Source of the DNA: Epiperipatus broadwayi
Taxonomy: Eukaryota > Onychophora > Udeonychophora > Euonychophora > Peripatidae
Reading direction: 5' to 3'
DNA: 64,000 bases
NCBI GenBank assembly: GCA_028023455.1
Contig: JAQFVV010006197.1
Span: 19,961,254-20,025,253, forward strand
In this document: in pieces, positions 48,612 to 60,100 of the stretch
Layout: each line of letters begins with the position of its first letter
Position numbering within the stretch: the stretch's first letter is position 1
Translations under genes and position numbers: made by a program
The notes under the pieces: model-generated
The model's input: the letters and a program-made list of their open reading frames with translations, nothing else
What the model was told of the DNA's origin: nothing
Database searches by the model: none

Positions 48612-48846
48612 TGCTTCCAGTAAAGAAAGAACATGCATATCTTTTATATCATTTTTTAGAATAATAAAAACTCTTACAAAAGAAAAAAAAATATATCTAT
48701 ATACTAAAAAAATTCCATTTATTCTTGATAATTAGAAAAATGAAAAATGTAACAATTGCTAAAACAAATTGTAATAATTTTGTTTTTAAAAAATATTGTG
48801 ATATTTTAAAAATATGTTAAAGTAAAAAAAAAAAGTAAATGACAAA

Positions 48847-48991
48847 AGATTTAATATCACTTTAATTAATTTACTTACAGTACCCTTAACTATATATAAA
48901 GTACAAAAAAATTGTCCTGCATAGAGTTTTTGCAGGGAGTAGCAATGCAAGAATGAATTCACTAAATGATCCAAAAAAGATCACAATTTAC
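48847..48991. repeat. Local duplicated segment, copy 1 (about 145 bp)
   Basis: GATTTAATATCACTTTAATTAATTTACTTACAG through TTCACTAAATGATC to TCACAATTTAC matches 50251-50388 with indels. The intervening 1.3 kb is not duplicated. Confidence 0.8.
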
Positions 48992-49714
48992 ATAAAATAC
49001 ATAAATTATAGTTACAAGATAATTTGCTTTTGATCAAAATACAAAATTACATTAAAGTTACAGTTTATAAAATTTATATTTAATTATATAAATGCAAAAA
49101 CTTAAATCAGCATAAAGTTTTTGATAGACTGAGAATGAAAGCAATTGAGAATTACATAATGGAGCTGATCCATGTGGATATTTAAATTATACATGAAGGC
49201 TTTCAGTATTTTTCAAACTCTTTTAAAAATGTTAAGTGACAATAATGCTTAACAATAATTGTTTATTTAATAGTGTAACATCATTATATAATATAATATT
49301 TGAAGTGATATTTAAATTTTCAGTGGAGTATACTATATGTTTTTCTTTTATGACAACAAAATTGAACTAATTTCCACAGGGCACATATTTTAATCAATGG
49401 CTCTTTTTAACTGTCTGTGACGATTTACTTAAGTAGCACTAATATGATCAATTTGACATTAATGTTGAATATATGACTCAGTGGTATTATTTTAATAAAG
49501 CTTAATAATGATAATTCATTAATACACTAGGCAAAAATTACACAATATCATTCTACCTTCTCTCCTCAAAAACACCGAACTATTCATAAACATATAATAA
49601 CTTATGTTAAATTTTCAAAGTGTCTTTTACAATATTTCTTATTTTAATCTAAATTTTGGCACATAAAAAAAACAAATAATTCAATCATCACATATTTACA
49701 AAGCTACTAATTTA
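48992..49714. other. AT-rich stretch without recognised gene
   Basis: No coding frame or named repeat could be supported here. Confidence 0.4.
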
Positions 49715-49925
49715 ATATATAGGGTATATGAACACAGACTTTCACATGACCCACCACTCTCCACACTATCTCATAACACTGATACACCTGAATACATATA
49801 TGTTGAAAAGATAAATATTCATCAATATATGTATTTCATGCTAAACCAGCAATCATCAGTTTATCCAGATTACCATCTCTACACATATATGCTATAAGTG
49901 CTCAGATATATATATTAAGCTACTA
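49715..49925 (+). repeat. Half copy of the foldback element
   Basis: AATATATAGGGTATATGAACACAG through CTAAACCAGCAATCATCAG and the middle segment TAAGTGCTCAGATATATATATT parallels 42167-42385, at perhaps 85-90% by eye. Right arm and outer terminus are missing, with the break in nearly the same place as in the 42-kb half copy. Confidence 0.8.
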
Positions 49926-50250
49926 ATTGTTTATTACATATTTAGATATTTATTTGATGATTCAAAGTTTCTTGGGAGAAAATGAATGTTATATAATTCT
50001 GCTATATGCATTAATGAACCATTGTGCATAAGCTTTATTAAAATAATAACACTAAATAATAATATATTCAAACTTTAACAGTGGATAAAAATATTAATTA
50101 AATAATAATATTGTTAAGATGATGATAATATCAATCATCTTCATAAGTAGTTGAAAAGAATTATTGCTGAAAGATAACTGTAGAGATGGTTCAATGTTTC
50201 TATCATATAGCAATGTGTATAATAAAAAAATTTTTAAAAGGTAAATCGAG

Positions 50251-50388
50251 AGATTTAATATCACTTCAATTAATTTACTTACAGTGCCTTTAACTATTAT
50301 ATGAATATAAAGCACAAAAAAAACAGTGCAGTGCAAGATTAAATTCACTAAATGATCTTAAAAAATTATTTAGAAGATCACAATTTAC
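50251..50388. repeat. Local duplicated segment, copy 2 (about 138 bp)
   Basis: This is a direct-orientation partner of 48847-48991. On the minus strand both keep a common short reading frame (IVKGTVSKLI) next to CTGTAAGT, which looks like a splice donor. It could be a duplicated exon edge or simply a repeat. Confidence 0.8.
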
Positions 50389-50399
50389 TGCATGATGCA

Positions 50400-51864
50400 T
50401 CATCATTTATTTTAAGACCTAAAATTTAAAAAGTCATAAGTTGAATGTAATAGTAATAAAATTTTGCACATAAAACTAGTATTGAAATATACCAAAAAAC
50501 CTATACAAGTGATACTACAAATAAACAATAAAACTTAGATATCCAAGTTATAGATAACAAAATTTAGAAAACCAAGACTAAAAAAAAAATTCATATTATT
50601 GGCACTACATGTATTTAAGAAATAGCTAAATGAATTGCGATTTGATTGGGAAATTGTTGAAATTATTTCAGTATGGCTTTCATTTCTTCATAATGGTTAT
50701 ATAATACACACACATACAGAAGCACATATATTGTAAATAAGATAATCACAAAATTGGGACCATGAATTTGAATGCATACATAATATAAGAATGTGAGTCA
50801 TTCTGTGCACAGAGATTAAACAGTAAAAACACTTAAATTTTCCATTGTAAATCAAAATACATACTAAAATAATTATTTTAAATAAATCATTGCTTTCAGA
50901 TGGTTTAATGATTTTTCATGTTTCTTTAAGTTTTAAACAAATTATTTATAACACTAAAAAAAAAACCCAACTGAATTCCATAAACAAAAATTCTAGGTAT
51001 AGCTATTAAAATGTTTGTTGGCTTGTTTTTACATCTTTTTAATCAAAGTAATGTCATAATAGTTATTACTGAAATTTTAAATACAAGGTTTAATTTTCAT
51101 ATATAAATTTGTTATTTCTGATTTTGGTTTTTCTGCCATCATCATCATTATTGTTATTATTTTATGATTAAAATTCAAAAATTAAAATAATCTGTCAATA
51201 TAGAATCAATTATGTACTATTTATTGATATATTTACTTACTTTAAAATTATAGTGGCTCTTATAAGAAAAATGTTTTTAATAACACTTTAATGACAATAG
51301 CAAATTTATTGTATTTTATAATTTCAGGATGTGGCACAAAATACCACATAGATTATTATGAATATCTCTAACAATAGTCATACCATAACCAGAATAACTT
51401 TATATTGTATTACTTTGTGAATTTAATTTAAAAAGATAAAAAAAACTATCATAGAGGTTATTACCAATGTATTTCAGAAATTATCAAACCAAGATGGTGA
51501 ACTATAGCATAATTTAATAATGTGTGTATTTAATTCAAAATTTTATTATACCCACGTTTAAACAGAACAAATTGTCATAAAACACTGCGAGCACAGATTT
51601 CTGAAAATAGCAGTTACATAACATTAAGTAATTAGTTAGAATAAATATCTTCTTGATTTCATTATTTTTATAAAAAAAAGTTAGAAATTGTTTTATAAAA
51701 GTTTTTATTTTGACAATTTTTATGAAAAAAAAAAAAGAAATCATATAACATATAAATATAAAAATGTTATTTGCATATTTGAAAAAAAGTAATTATTAAG
51801 AATAGAAATGCTTCCATTATTTATATGGATCATACATTTATCATACCACATTTATCCTTTATAT
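50400..51864. other. AT-rich stretch without recognised gene
   Basis: Only low-complexity frames are present. Confidence 0.4.
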
Positions 51865-51872
51865 ATATAGTA

Positions 51873-54402
51873 TAGGGCTGACATGTCAAACTGGTGGCCT
51901 ATGAGCCACATGTGGCCTTCGATGTGATTTTTCATGGCCCACAGCTATGATGCTATGCAATAAAAAAACAGAATATGTTGCAAACAATAAATTAATTTTA
52001 AAAAACTTTTTAAAAAACAAACTCATATTTAATTACATGAACTAAAATATATACAATAATTGTTGGCTATATATAAAGTTAATTTATAATTCTTGGTTAC
52101 ACACATAGCTAAATATTTTTGATGACATGCTAGCAACATAAATAATGTACTGCTGTGCTTCTTCCGAGAATTTAAATACATTCCAGCAAAACTTTAGTCA
52201 GCTATTCTTCCCACAACATAGCAATCCCATCTGCAGATGTTGTGTTTTTCTTAGAATTATAACAAAAGGCAGTTGTACTCATTTCTTTATCCCGATTGGT
52301 ATGTTAAAAATTTGTGGGTTGTTTTTTTTTATAACTCATTCAAAAAATGTAAGTAAATGTAGTTACAATTTTTTTAATTTTTAAAATTTAAATCTAAAGC
52401 CCTATTTTTATTACAGAAAATGCCACTTCCAATGCTAAATAAAAAAATGAAAAATTGATGATGAGAGAAGAAAATTTCAAGAAAGGTAGGAACTGAATTA
52501 TTTTTGTGTGGAAGTGAACAATAAGATTACATGCTTAATTTGCAATGAAATGATTAGTGTCACTAAAGAATACAACATTAAGCAACATTACAGTAGTAAT
52601 CATGAAGAACAATTTTCATGCTTTAAAGCTAAAATAAGAGCAAAAAATTTAAAAACAATAAATTCATTAAGTAGCCAGCAAGGAGTGCTTACAAAATTTC
52701 ATAAAAAGTAATGAATCAGTAACAAGAGCTAGTTAAAAAATAAGCTATTTATTAGCAAAACATTCAAAATCATTTACCAATGATTCTTTAATCAAGGAAT
52801 GTATAATAAAAGCTGCTGAATTTGCCTGTCCTAAAAAGGTACAGGCATTTTGAGATATCTCATTATCAAGAAATATAGTGGCAGATAGAATTACTGAAAT
52901 GGCAGATGAAACATTTCACAATTACAGGAAATATTTACCAAAATCCAGTTCTTTTCAATTGCCATTGATGAGAGCACAGATATGAGATGTTGCACAAGTT
53001 GCTGTTTTTTTTTGTGGTTGCGACAATAACATGAAGATCACCGAAGAATTGTTGCAATTCATTTCTCCTCATGGAACAACAACTGGTGAATATATTTTTA
53101 ATGCCATATGGAATATTTTAGAAGAATTTAACTTGCCTATTGACAAGCTTGTTTCTGTGACAACTGATGGCACTAAATTGATGATGGATAAAACTAAAGG
53201 TTTTGTGTCACAACTGACAAAGAAATTACAAGATGAAAATGGACCAAGTACTTAAAACAGTCATAAAGATAGTCAACTTTATTCGATCAAGAGCACTTAA
53301 CCATTGCCAATTTACTTCATTCCTTAAAGATTTAGAATCCAAATTTTGAAGATCTTCCTTATTACACAGAAGTTCATTGGTTGTCCTGCCACAATGTCTT
53401 AAAGAGCTTCTATCTGCTTTTGGATGAAATAATATTATTTTTTGAAATGAAAGATTAAAACAATGAAAATATATAGGTTATTAAAGATCCATTGTGGATA
53501 CAAGACCTAGCATTTTTAACAGATATTACATCTGAATAATCTTAATATTACACTGCAAGGCAAAGATCAATTGATAATGAACATGTATGATGCAGTTGTA
53601 AGCTTTGCACTAAAACTGAATTTGTTTAAAAATCATTTGCAAAAGAATGTTTTGATGTATTTTCCTACATGTGAGCAGTTAAAAGCACAAAATCGAAGTT
53701 GCTCATTTTCACAATACTCTGCAAAAATTGAAAAAATAAAAAACGAATTCGATAAACATTTTGATGATTTCAAGGAGTTAGAAGAAATTTTTTCAATGAA
53801 ACTTTTGCCTTTGAAATTGAAAAAGCTCCACTTCAATACAACTGGAATTAATTGATTTCCAGAATAAATCGATTTTAAAAAACAAATATTGAGAAGTAGG
53901 AACTCTCAAAATATACTCCTATTTAGGTGAAAGATAAATGGAAATTTAAAAAATTGCTGCACAAATTTTATGCTTTTTTGGAAGTACATACTTATGTGAG
54001 CAATTATTTTCATGCAGGAAATTAAATAAAACAGCTTACCGATCAAGATTAACTAATAAACATCTATCTGTCATAATGAAAATTATTTGTCTCAGTCTTT
54101 GAATCCAGATATCGGAAAACTAATAGGAGGAAAGCACTGGCAAGTTTCCGGTAAAAACAATAAATTGTAATTTTATAAATATGTAATCAATTAAAATAAA
54201 TGTTTAAATAAAAGCAATATTATATCAATTATATATTATTGAACTGAATTCACTAAACTACATAATATGCTTTAATTATCCCACCTATATTCCTGCATTT
54301 TCATTTCAAAATAAAAATTTTAAAAAAATTTGTGTGATGTGGACTGTGAGAATCTTACCAGTCACATTAAATGGCCCATTGTTTAAAAGTCTGACATGCC
54401 TG
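51873..54402 (+). mobile_element. hAT transposon, ZBED/GTF2IRD2-like, degraded but full length
   Basis: The left end (TAGGGCTGACATGTCAAACT) and right end (AGTCTGACATGCCTG) are imperfect inverted repeats. Flanks are ATATAGTA (51865-51872) and ATATAGGG (54403-54410), matching at the first 6 of 8 positions, as a decayed 8-bp hAT target duplication would. The transposase lies inside on the plus strand. A TGGTGGCC/GGCCCATTG-type subterminal block is common in this hAT group. Confidence 0.82.
52430..54101 (+). pseudogene. hAT transposase with BED zinc finger, broken
   Basis: Blocks come in family order but in shifting frames. A BED finger (52450-52600) has CLIC and HYSSNH after RKFQERxELNYFFVEV. 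A region near 52955 reads FSIAIDESTDM with the first catalytic Asp. An open block at 53031-53255 has HGTTTGEYIFNAIW and VTTDGTKLMMDK with the second Asp. A block follows around 53280-53440. A helical segment lies at 53571-53855. The C-terminal hAT dimerisation region (53970-54101) reads FFGSTYLCEQLFS and then LTNKHLSVIMKI; the Glu in CEQ is the likely third catalytic residue. This is the group that gave GTF2IRD2/FAM200/ZBED-type host genes. Many stops show that this copy is dead. Confidence 0.87.
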
Positions 54403-54811
54403 ATATAGGGGATTTGCACACAGACTTTCAAGCTTCCTTCAGCCATCCACTCAGTCTCGTATAATTGATACCCATGACTACACACACATGAAAAAGATAA
54501 ACCATTTCCAATATATGTATTTCATGCTGAACAAGCCTGTTCATTAGAGTGAGAAGATTTGCTATCTTAATATAAAGCTGAGCACTGATTATATATGTGT
54601 GGGGAGATGATGATCTGGACCAACTGATAAGTGCTGGTTCAGCATGAAAAAGCTATACTGAAGATCATTTATCTTTTTATATGTGTGTTTATGTGTTTTG
54701 GTTCTATGGGACAGAGTGGATGGCTGAAGGAAGCTTGAAAGACTTTGTTCAAATCCCCTATATTACATTTAGACTCTAGGTATGTAAAATATACTTGTAT
54801 TTAAAATATTA
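54403..54811. mobile_element. Diverged foldback element with longer middle
   Basis: The left arm (ATATAGGGGATTTGCACACAG through TTTCATGCTGAACAAGCC) and the right arm (GGTTCAGCATGAA through CCCCTATATTACAT, then an outer end to about 54811) are inverted copies around a middle of about 90 bases. The outer part of the left arm would lie to the left of the hAT at 54402. It has diverged considerably from the copy at 42597-42983 and carries AAGCTTCC and TCTCGTATAATTG variants. Confidence 0.75.
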
Positions 54812-55064
54812 TATATATATAATTAAAAAAATAATAGTATCAATAGAATTAGTAGTTATTAGATACAACATTGTTGATAATATAAGAACAAATATTTCTT
54901 ATGTTTGTCATCATTATTGGAATAATTCATTAATAATAAAGATAATCAAATAGAAAAGTAGTTTAAGGTACTTTTCATTTTTAAAATATTGTTAAACTTT
55001 CATTTGTCTACAGTGAATTTTGAATTTATACCAACCAAAACAAAACAAGTAGGATCTAAAAGTA

Positions 55065-56060
55065 ATTTTAGTGCAATAAATGATATCCAAATATTGTTAG
55101 AAGTTAAAGAAAAAACCAACAGAATATGAGTGGGCCTTATGCTTTGGATTTATAGATTATGAAAAGGCATTAGAGATATAATCATTTATATAGTAATTAA
55201 AACTTTAAACCATCAAGATATAGATCCACAAGACTGTCATATACCAAACAACATCAAAATGCAACATCAATAGTTAGATTGCATGATGATTTGATAATAC
55301 CAAGAAAGTTAACATTAAAAATTTGCATGATACTGTAATTTTACATCTTCAAATGTGTTTACAATTTTACAAGAAATATTTTATGGATTAAAATAGAAAG
55401 TTAAGGAAATACACAAAGAAATTATTTATCTAGTTTTAGCTAGAAATGTTCCAGAGCTTCAGAAAGAGTCATTAGACAAAATTAAGAAAGTAGGAATAAA
55501 GATAAATACTAAAAAGTTTAAAATATTTAATGGATTCTGTGAAGAAGAAAATAAACATAATACTTATTAATTAATTGACACTAACAATTATAAATACCTT
55601 GATCAGATTGTTAATGCATGTGAAAAAGTAAATGAAATTAATCATGGAATTAAACTTGCATGGAGTGCTTTTGGTAAAAATAGCTGTTTTTGAAAAAAAA
55701 GTTTTTTTAAATATGTTTTACTATTCTTATTTGTGGATTTGAGACAGAGACCTTTAACATAAAGATGTACAGTGACTTCAAACCATATGGAAAGGTACAT
55801 AACAAGAAAAAATTGAAAATACTTGGATGAGAAAACAAACAAGAATCTTTGATATCAATTAAAAAAATAAAATGGAGCTGGGCTGGACATATTTCTAGAA
55901 TGATGGTAATAAATAACAGTTGAACTTTTTAAATTGTATTTAAAGAGACTGAAAAGGAACTAAAAAGAGACTGCATATAAAATAGAGGAAGGAAATAAAA
56001 AAATTGCTGATATGATGTGGAGAATAGAAACTAAAAATTACAAACTTTAATTAAACATGG
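55065..56060 (+). pseudogene. RTE-type LINE reverse transcriptase relic
   Basis: Forward frames read, in order, an NDIQILLEVKEKTN helix, CFGFIDYEKA (palm A motif; the expected D of AFD is decayed), a scrap of the QGD/FT region, and VLARNVPELQKES (after the lost YADD at about 55420). KKVGIKINTKK and NYKYL-type blocks follow, then an NACEKVNEINHGIKLAWSAFGKNS block. The terminal RTE signature is ENTWMRKQTRIFDIN near 55815-55855, followed by a degraded WSWAGHIARM-like stretch. This block order is characteristic of RTE/BovB-like elements. Every block is in a different frame or carries stops, so it is an old relic without endonuclease. Confidence 0.78.
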
Positions 56061-56114
56061 AGAGTATCTTCATTCTGCAGTGAACAAATAATGATTGAAA
56101 ATGATAATGATATG

Positions 56115-56200
56115 CAAAACCATGGAGTGATAATTAGTACATTAGCTTACCATGCCTATGCCTTGGGTTAAAATTCAGAGGTAAAATTTGAAAATTTTTC
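56115..56200 (+). repeat. tRNA-like SINE scrap at the 3' end of the RTE relic
   Basis: ATGGAGTGATAATTAGTACATTAGC looks like an A-box and GGGTTAAAATTCAGAGG like a B-box about 45 bases on. It is tentative. Confidence 0.4.
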
Positions 56201-56300
56201 AGGCTCTATTCAGATTTACCCCCTCCCCCCAAGGTAGTCAGCATATAGATAATGTAGACAACTAACCAATATTGATTGTCAAGTAAGTATTTAATGTCAA

Positions 56301-56395
56301 GGGTTGGTGGTCAAGTGGTCAGCACAGCTGCCTTACAAGCAGTTGTCCCGGGTTAGCGGGTTCACTTCCGGGCCAATGCTATGACACATGAAGAA
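56301..56395 (+). mobile_element. tRNA-Val-like SINE, copy 2
   Basis: It matches 6736-6831 at roughly 90%: TGGTCAAGTGGTCAGCACAG D-arm region, anticodon arm GCTGC-CTTACAA-GCAGT with TAC, then CGGGTTCACTTCCGGGCC, then ATGCTATGACACATG. The T-arm here pairs better (CCGG...CCGG), so this copy is closer to the source. Confidence 0.78.
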
Positions 56396-56399
56396 GTGA

Positions 56400-57590
56400 G
56401 TATTTAACTATTCTTAGATGGAAGTTAAAATAAGGATGAAAAGCTGCTTAAATCTCCATCATTCAATAATTAGAAAACCTAGTGAATATTACCTTCGATC
56501 TCACTGCTGCCCTACAAAAAAAATTATTGGAAAAGCTTTATTTTTTCATTGGACTAATTAAAGACCATTTCCATTAATATATATATATATTAGAGATGAA
56601 ACATATTTTAAAATGTGCAACTAAAATTTAAAAAACTATGATAATAAATATATTGTGTGTGTTTTTCTTTAAAATATTAAAAAAAAAAGTGAATTTAATT
56701 AAAAAGATATTAACAAATGTATATGTCTTGATTCACTGCATCTCAAAATTGTTTTATTTAGTTTCTTAGATAAATTAAGATACATATCATTTATTTAATA
56801 ATCTCTATCAAAATGAATATATAAACAAGTTTGACAATTAATTTAAAACATATTAAATATAGTTGACTGACTGTACTGATGTTATCTGATAAAATCATGT
56901 AATCAAACATGACAACTGAATGAAATATATTTAAATCTTGAAAACAAAAAATAAAATAAAAATACATTTTTTTTTTTGCATATGTGATTTTAGATTATCA
57001 AGTAATTTGAATTTAATAAAAAAGATTTTTTTACTTTTTAAAATTAATGGATAGTTTTGTACCAATGAACAAATCATTTGCTTAAAAATAATTAAACAGT
57101 TATTTTTCATGTTGTCTCATGATGTTTGATTGCTAAATTGCCATGTGAAGTTTCAATTCTGAACTCACGACTTATCACTCTACCACTCAGTTAAATCATG
57201 TAAAGCAAAATTGAATAACAAGTCATTCAGAAAATCATGTGTCACTTGAATATCAGAAGTGATGAATTTAGCTTTGATGCAAGAATTTTTATCTCTTAAA
57301 TCGGTTATGCTACCACTATACTAAAACATACAGTGTAAAAATGGCATGCAGACACAAAATTTTCAAATTATAACTAAAATATTCAATATTGTAAAGTACA
57401 GGATTTTTGTATTTTGTAACAAATTACCTATTGTGAATTTAAAATTATTAAATACTGCTAGAGAAAACCCATATAATTAGGTTTATTTTTTTCCATTACA
57501 TCTCTTGCCTTATTCTTTCTTCAACAACTAATCCTTTTTATATTGTTATTATTAATAATAATTTATTATATTATGATATAAACATTCTTG
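56400..57590. other. AT-rich stretch; possible SINE scraps near 57150-57330
   Basis: On the minus strand, 57155-57195 reads TTTAACTGAGTGGTAGAGTGATAAG followed by GAGTTCAGAATTG, an A-box and B-box order. A second TAGTGGTAGCATAACCG block lies near 57300-57320. These suggest two worn tRNA-derived SINEs. Nothing else was recognised. Confidence 0.4.
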
Positions 57591-58126
57591 TGTTTGGTTA
57601 GGCTCACAGGTTCAATTCCAAACCAACAGAAACAAAAAGAATTGTACAATTTATTAGTACTAAAAACTATACATACTTGTTAGTTAAACAATAATATACA
57701 TATATGGTTTATACAAGTTAATGCTGAGGTAGTCATGCCGAATGCGAAACTCACTTCCAGCTAAATGATTAACCTGCCTAATGAGCTCTGGTAAGACTCT
57801 TCCAGTTATATATTTATCTTGTCTTGAGTCGAGGGTGAATGTAGCAGTTTCCAGTCTGTAGGTGGACTTGTTTCACTGCATGGATGCCATGATAATGAAT
57901 AGAGAGACTACCCTTGCAGAGGGTTTTTATTCAAGAGCATGTTCAGTCATTCAAGTTGACAGAAGTAATTGCTCTCTCTGCCTTGCCTCCAGAGGCTGAC
58001 TGTTTAATGGTACTTGGTGTGCGAACCCTAGTGAAGGATTTAATCACTTTGGATAGCAACTGGATGCTAGCCAATCAGGTAAGAAATCTGAAATAGTCCA
58101 CTTATAAGGAAATATCAGATATGACA
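57591..58126 (-). repeat. Gypsy element 3' LTR
   Basis: This stretch of about 536 bp begins TGTTTGGTTAGG and ends GATATGACA (TG...CA). It repeats 60359-60929 in direct orientation with many substitutions. On the minus (coding) strand it is preceded by a polypurine tract, GGGGGAGAGA (58127-58136), which marks it as the 3' LTR. Confidence 0.88.
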
Positions 58127-58136
58127 TCTCTCCCCC
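58127..58136 (-). promoter_or_regulatory. Polypurine tract
   Basis: On the minus strand GGGGGAGAGA lies directly before the 3' LTR (TGTCATATC...). It is the expected primer site for plus-strand synthesis of an LTR retrotransposon. Confidence 0.75.
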
Positions 58137-58139
58137 TGA

Positions 58140-59260
58140 CTAAAATTAGCCCTGGAAAATATAGTCATCGAGATGAGCTGGATGACCTGGATGATGTATT
58201 GTCTGCTTTGTTGGTTTCTCTGGTTGATTGCTGCTTCTGTCTTCATCTTCTTCATTTGATAAACTTTTTTCTGGTTGTTTACTGCTGTCTTGATTTTGCT
58301 GTTCATCTTCTCTGCTTGAGGTACTTATCCCAGGTTGACAACTGCTCTTGTTTGCTTCTGATCTATAGTTGAGTCTTAGCTGGTTGTGATGGTGATGATG
58401 ATAATGGCCATCTTCTGTTTATACAATGACAGTATACAGACCCTTTATTTAAGTCACCACTGCATGTATACATCTTGTGGACCTGCAGTACATACAGCAT
58501 AGTACTTTTGTCACTATTTGGAGTTTTATTTTGTTTTTATCTTCTTGTTCAAGTTTGGCATCAGGTTTCAGGGTTGGTAACATAGTTTTTAAGGGTCTAT
58601 TGAATAATTTCTGCAGGAGTCTTCCCTATCACTGTGCTTGGAGCACAGTGCTGTGCTGGCAAAGTCCTGGCAATTCTTGTATTCCAATTTCCTTTATCTA
58701 TTTTTGTTATCAGCTTTTTAGCTTCTTGTACCAATCTCTTTGCTGGACCATTACTTTCAGGGTGGAATGGAGGGCAATTTATGAGTTCAATGTTGCTATT
58801 AGTGCAAAAAACTTTGAATGCACCAGCTGTAAAATCTGTGCCATTGTTAGTCACTAGTGTTTTAGGAAGATCATGTGTGGCAAATATCCATCTCAGAGCT
58901 TCTATTGTGGCTGTGGAGTGAAGTGATGGTACCTCCACAACTTTCAACCATTTGGAGAATTAATCAACCACTATCAGCAGTAGTTTGCTTTTCCATGGAC
59001 CAGCTTGATCAGATAGAGTCTAGACCAGGGTCCTTCAGGTTTGGGCCACTGGACTGTTGTCTTTTGCTGGTATATTCTGATCTGTCTTGCCCAGGCCACC
59101 ACACATATGCTCTTGCCAGCATCTTCATCCAAACTATCACTGGGTGACCATAGTGCAACAAACTGAGCTCTTGGGAATATTTGGCTTAGGAAAATTACAA
59201 CTCTGGTTCCCCAGATAAGACAGCCATGTTCTGTTGAGAGATCCAACCTATGCATCCAGT
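58140..59260 (-). pseudogene. Gypsy integrase and C-terminal pol region, frameshifted
   Basis: On the minus strand, 59255-58974 carries a pre-integrase zinc region with a degraded HHCC and a WARQI block, then KLVHGKANYC. The core continues at 58947-58597: TNNGTDFTAGAFK, NCPPFHPESNGPAKRLVQEAK, then a TRIARTLPAQHCAPSTVIGKTPAEI end. Two catalytic positions look changed: Asn in TNNG where Gypsy integrases have Asp, and Lys in GPAKR where Glu is expected. The tail to about 58140 is Gln/Ser/Glu-rich and ends close to the polypurine tract. The family's role is insertion of the cDNA; this copy is inactive. Confidence 0.85.
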
Positions 59261-59570
59261 AGGCTGAGTGTAACTCAACTGGTTTTTTATTGGACCAACC
59301 CTGTTGAGCCCATTTTTGATCTTTTGGAATCCTGGATCATTGTTAGTCTACCCTGCCACTGATTTTTTGCTCAGTGCTAATGTTTGGGTCTAGATCAATC
59401 ATGTTAATTGATTGACATGATGCTGGACTATCTGCCACTTCTGCAGGCAATCAACTTAATGCATCTGAGGGATATATTTTCCCTCAACGTATTGAAGAGT
59501 AAAGTCATAGCCTGATAGGAAATTGAACCACCACAGCATTTATAGTGATGCATGCAGTGGGATTCCCTTA

Positions 59571-59850
59571 TCAGATTGCAAAAATCTGCACAGGGGGTTT
59601 ATGATCTGTCTGAAGAATAAATGGTCTACTATATAGGTAGTCATGGAACTTTTTGATGCTATTGATCAAAGCCAGTGCCTTTCTATCTATTTGAGCATAG
59701 TTTTTCTCAGCTCTAGAAAGGCACTTTGATGCAAAGGCAATAGGGCTGTGTGTCCCATCCTTGTTCCTATGGGACAATATTGCCCCCATTGCTACTGGTG
59801 ATGCATCACAAGTCAGCACTAGCACTCTTTCCAGATTGAACTATGCCAGT
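59571..59850 (-). pseudogene. Gypsy RNase H fragment
   Basis: The frame reads LVLTCDASPVAMGAILSHR with the first catalytic Asp, then PIAFASKCLSRAEKNYAQID with the conserved Tyr and a Lys-Ala pair, then LYSRPFILQTDHKPPVQIF with TDHKP. About 90 residues are open. The RT connection domain is lost upstream (near 59850), and a shift separates it from the integrase. The normal role is removal of template RNA during reverse transcription. Confidence 0.85.
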
Positions 59851-59879
59851 ACCATAGTATCTGATATTAGATTCTTTAC

Positions 59880-60100
59880 CATCTTTATTTATTTATGCGA
59901 GTCACCACTTATAATTATTTTGTATTACTGTTGTAGTAGTTTAAAATCAATTTTTGTATTCATTTTCTGAGTAACCATTCATAATTAATTTTGTACTACT
60001 GTTTGTAGTTGTTTAAAATCAATTTTTTATCTTTATTTTTCCAAGTAAACACTCATAATTCTTTTTGTTTTACAATTATGTTATTGTAAGTAACTTAATG
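59880..60100. repeat. Short minisatellite (about 73-bp units) inside the Gypsy leader
   Basis: Two and a half units each carry CGAGTCACCACTTATAATTA / GAGTAACCATTCATAATTAA, then TACT(G)TTGTAGT and TTTAAAATCAATTTTT. They occupy the place of the deleted gag and RT, upstream of RNase H. Confidence 0.8.

Larger units (their letters stand above)
42986..48640 (-). mobile_element. Jockey-like LINE, minus strand, interrupted by a nested LINE
   Basis: On the minus strand, ORF1 (start 48553) encodes a PHD-like finger protein and is split by a 1.3-kb insertion (46438-47755). It resumes and ends at 45811. ORF2 starts 6 bases later and is open to 43066, then about 80 bases of 3' UTR follow. PHD-finger ORF1 plus APE/RT ORF2 is the Jockey/CR1-related arrangement common in arthropods and some other invertebrates. 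The 5' end abuts a (TAA/ATG)n microsatellite. Confidence 0.88.

Noticed and set aside
58477-59147. Plus-strand frames over the Gypsy integrase
   Set aside because: They are antisense shadows; the minus strand carries the integrase motifs and polypurine tract.
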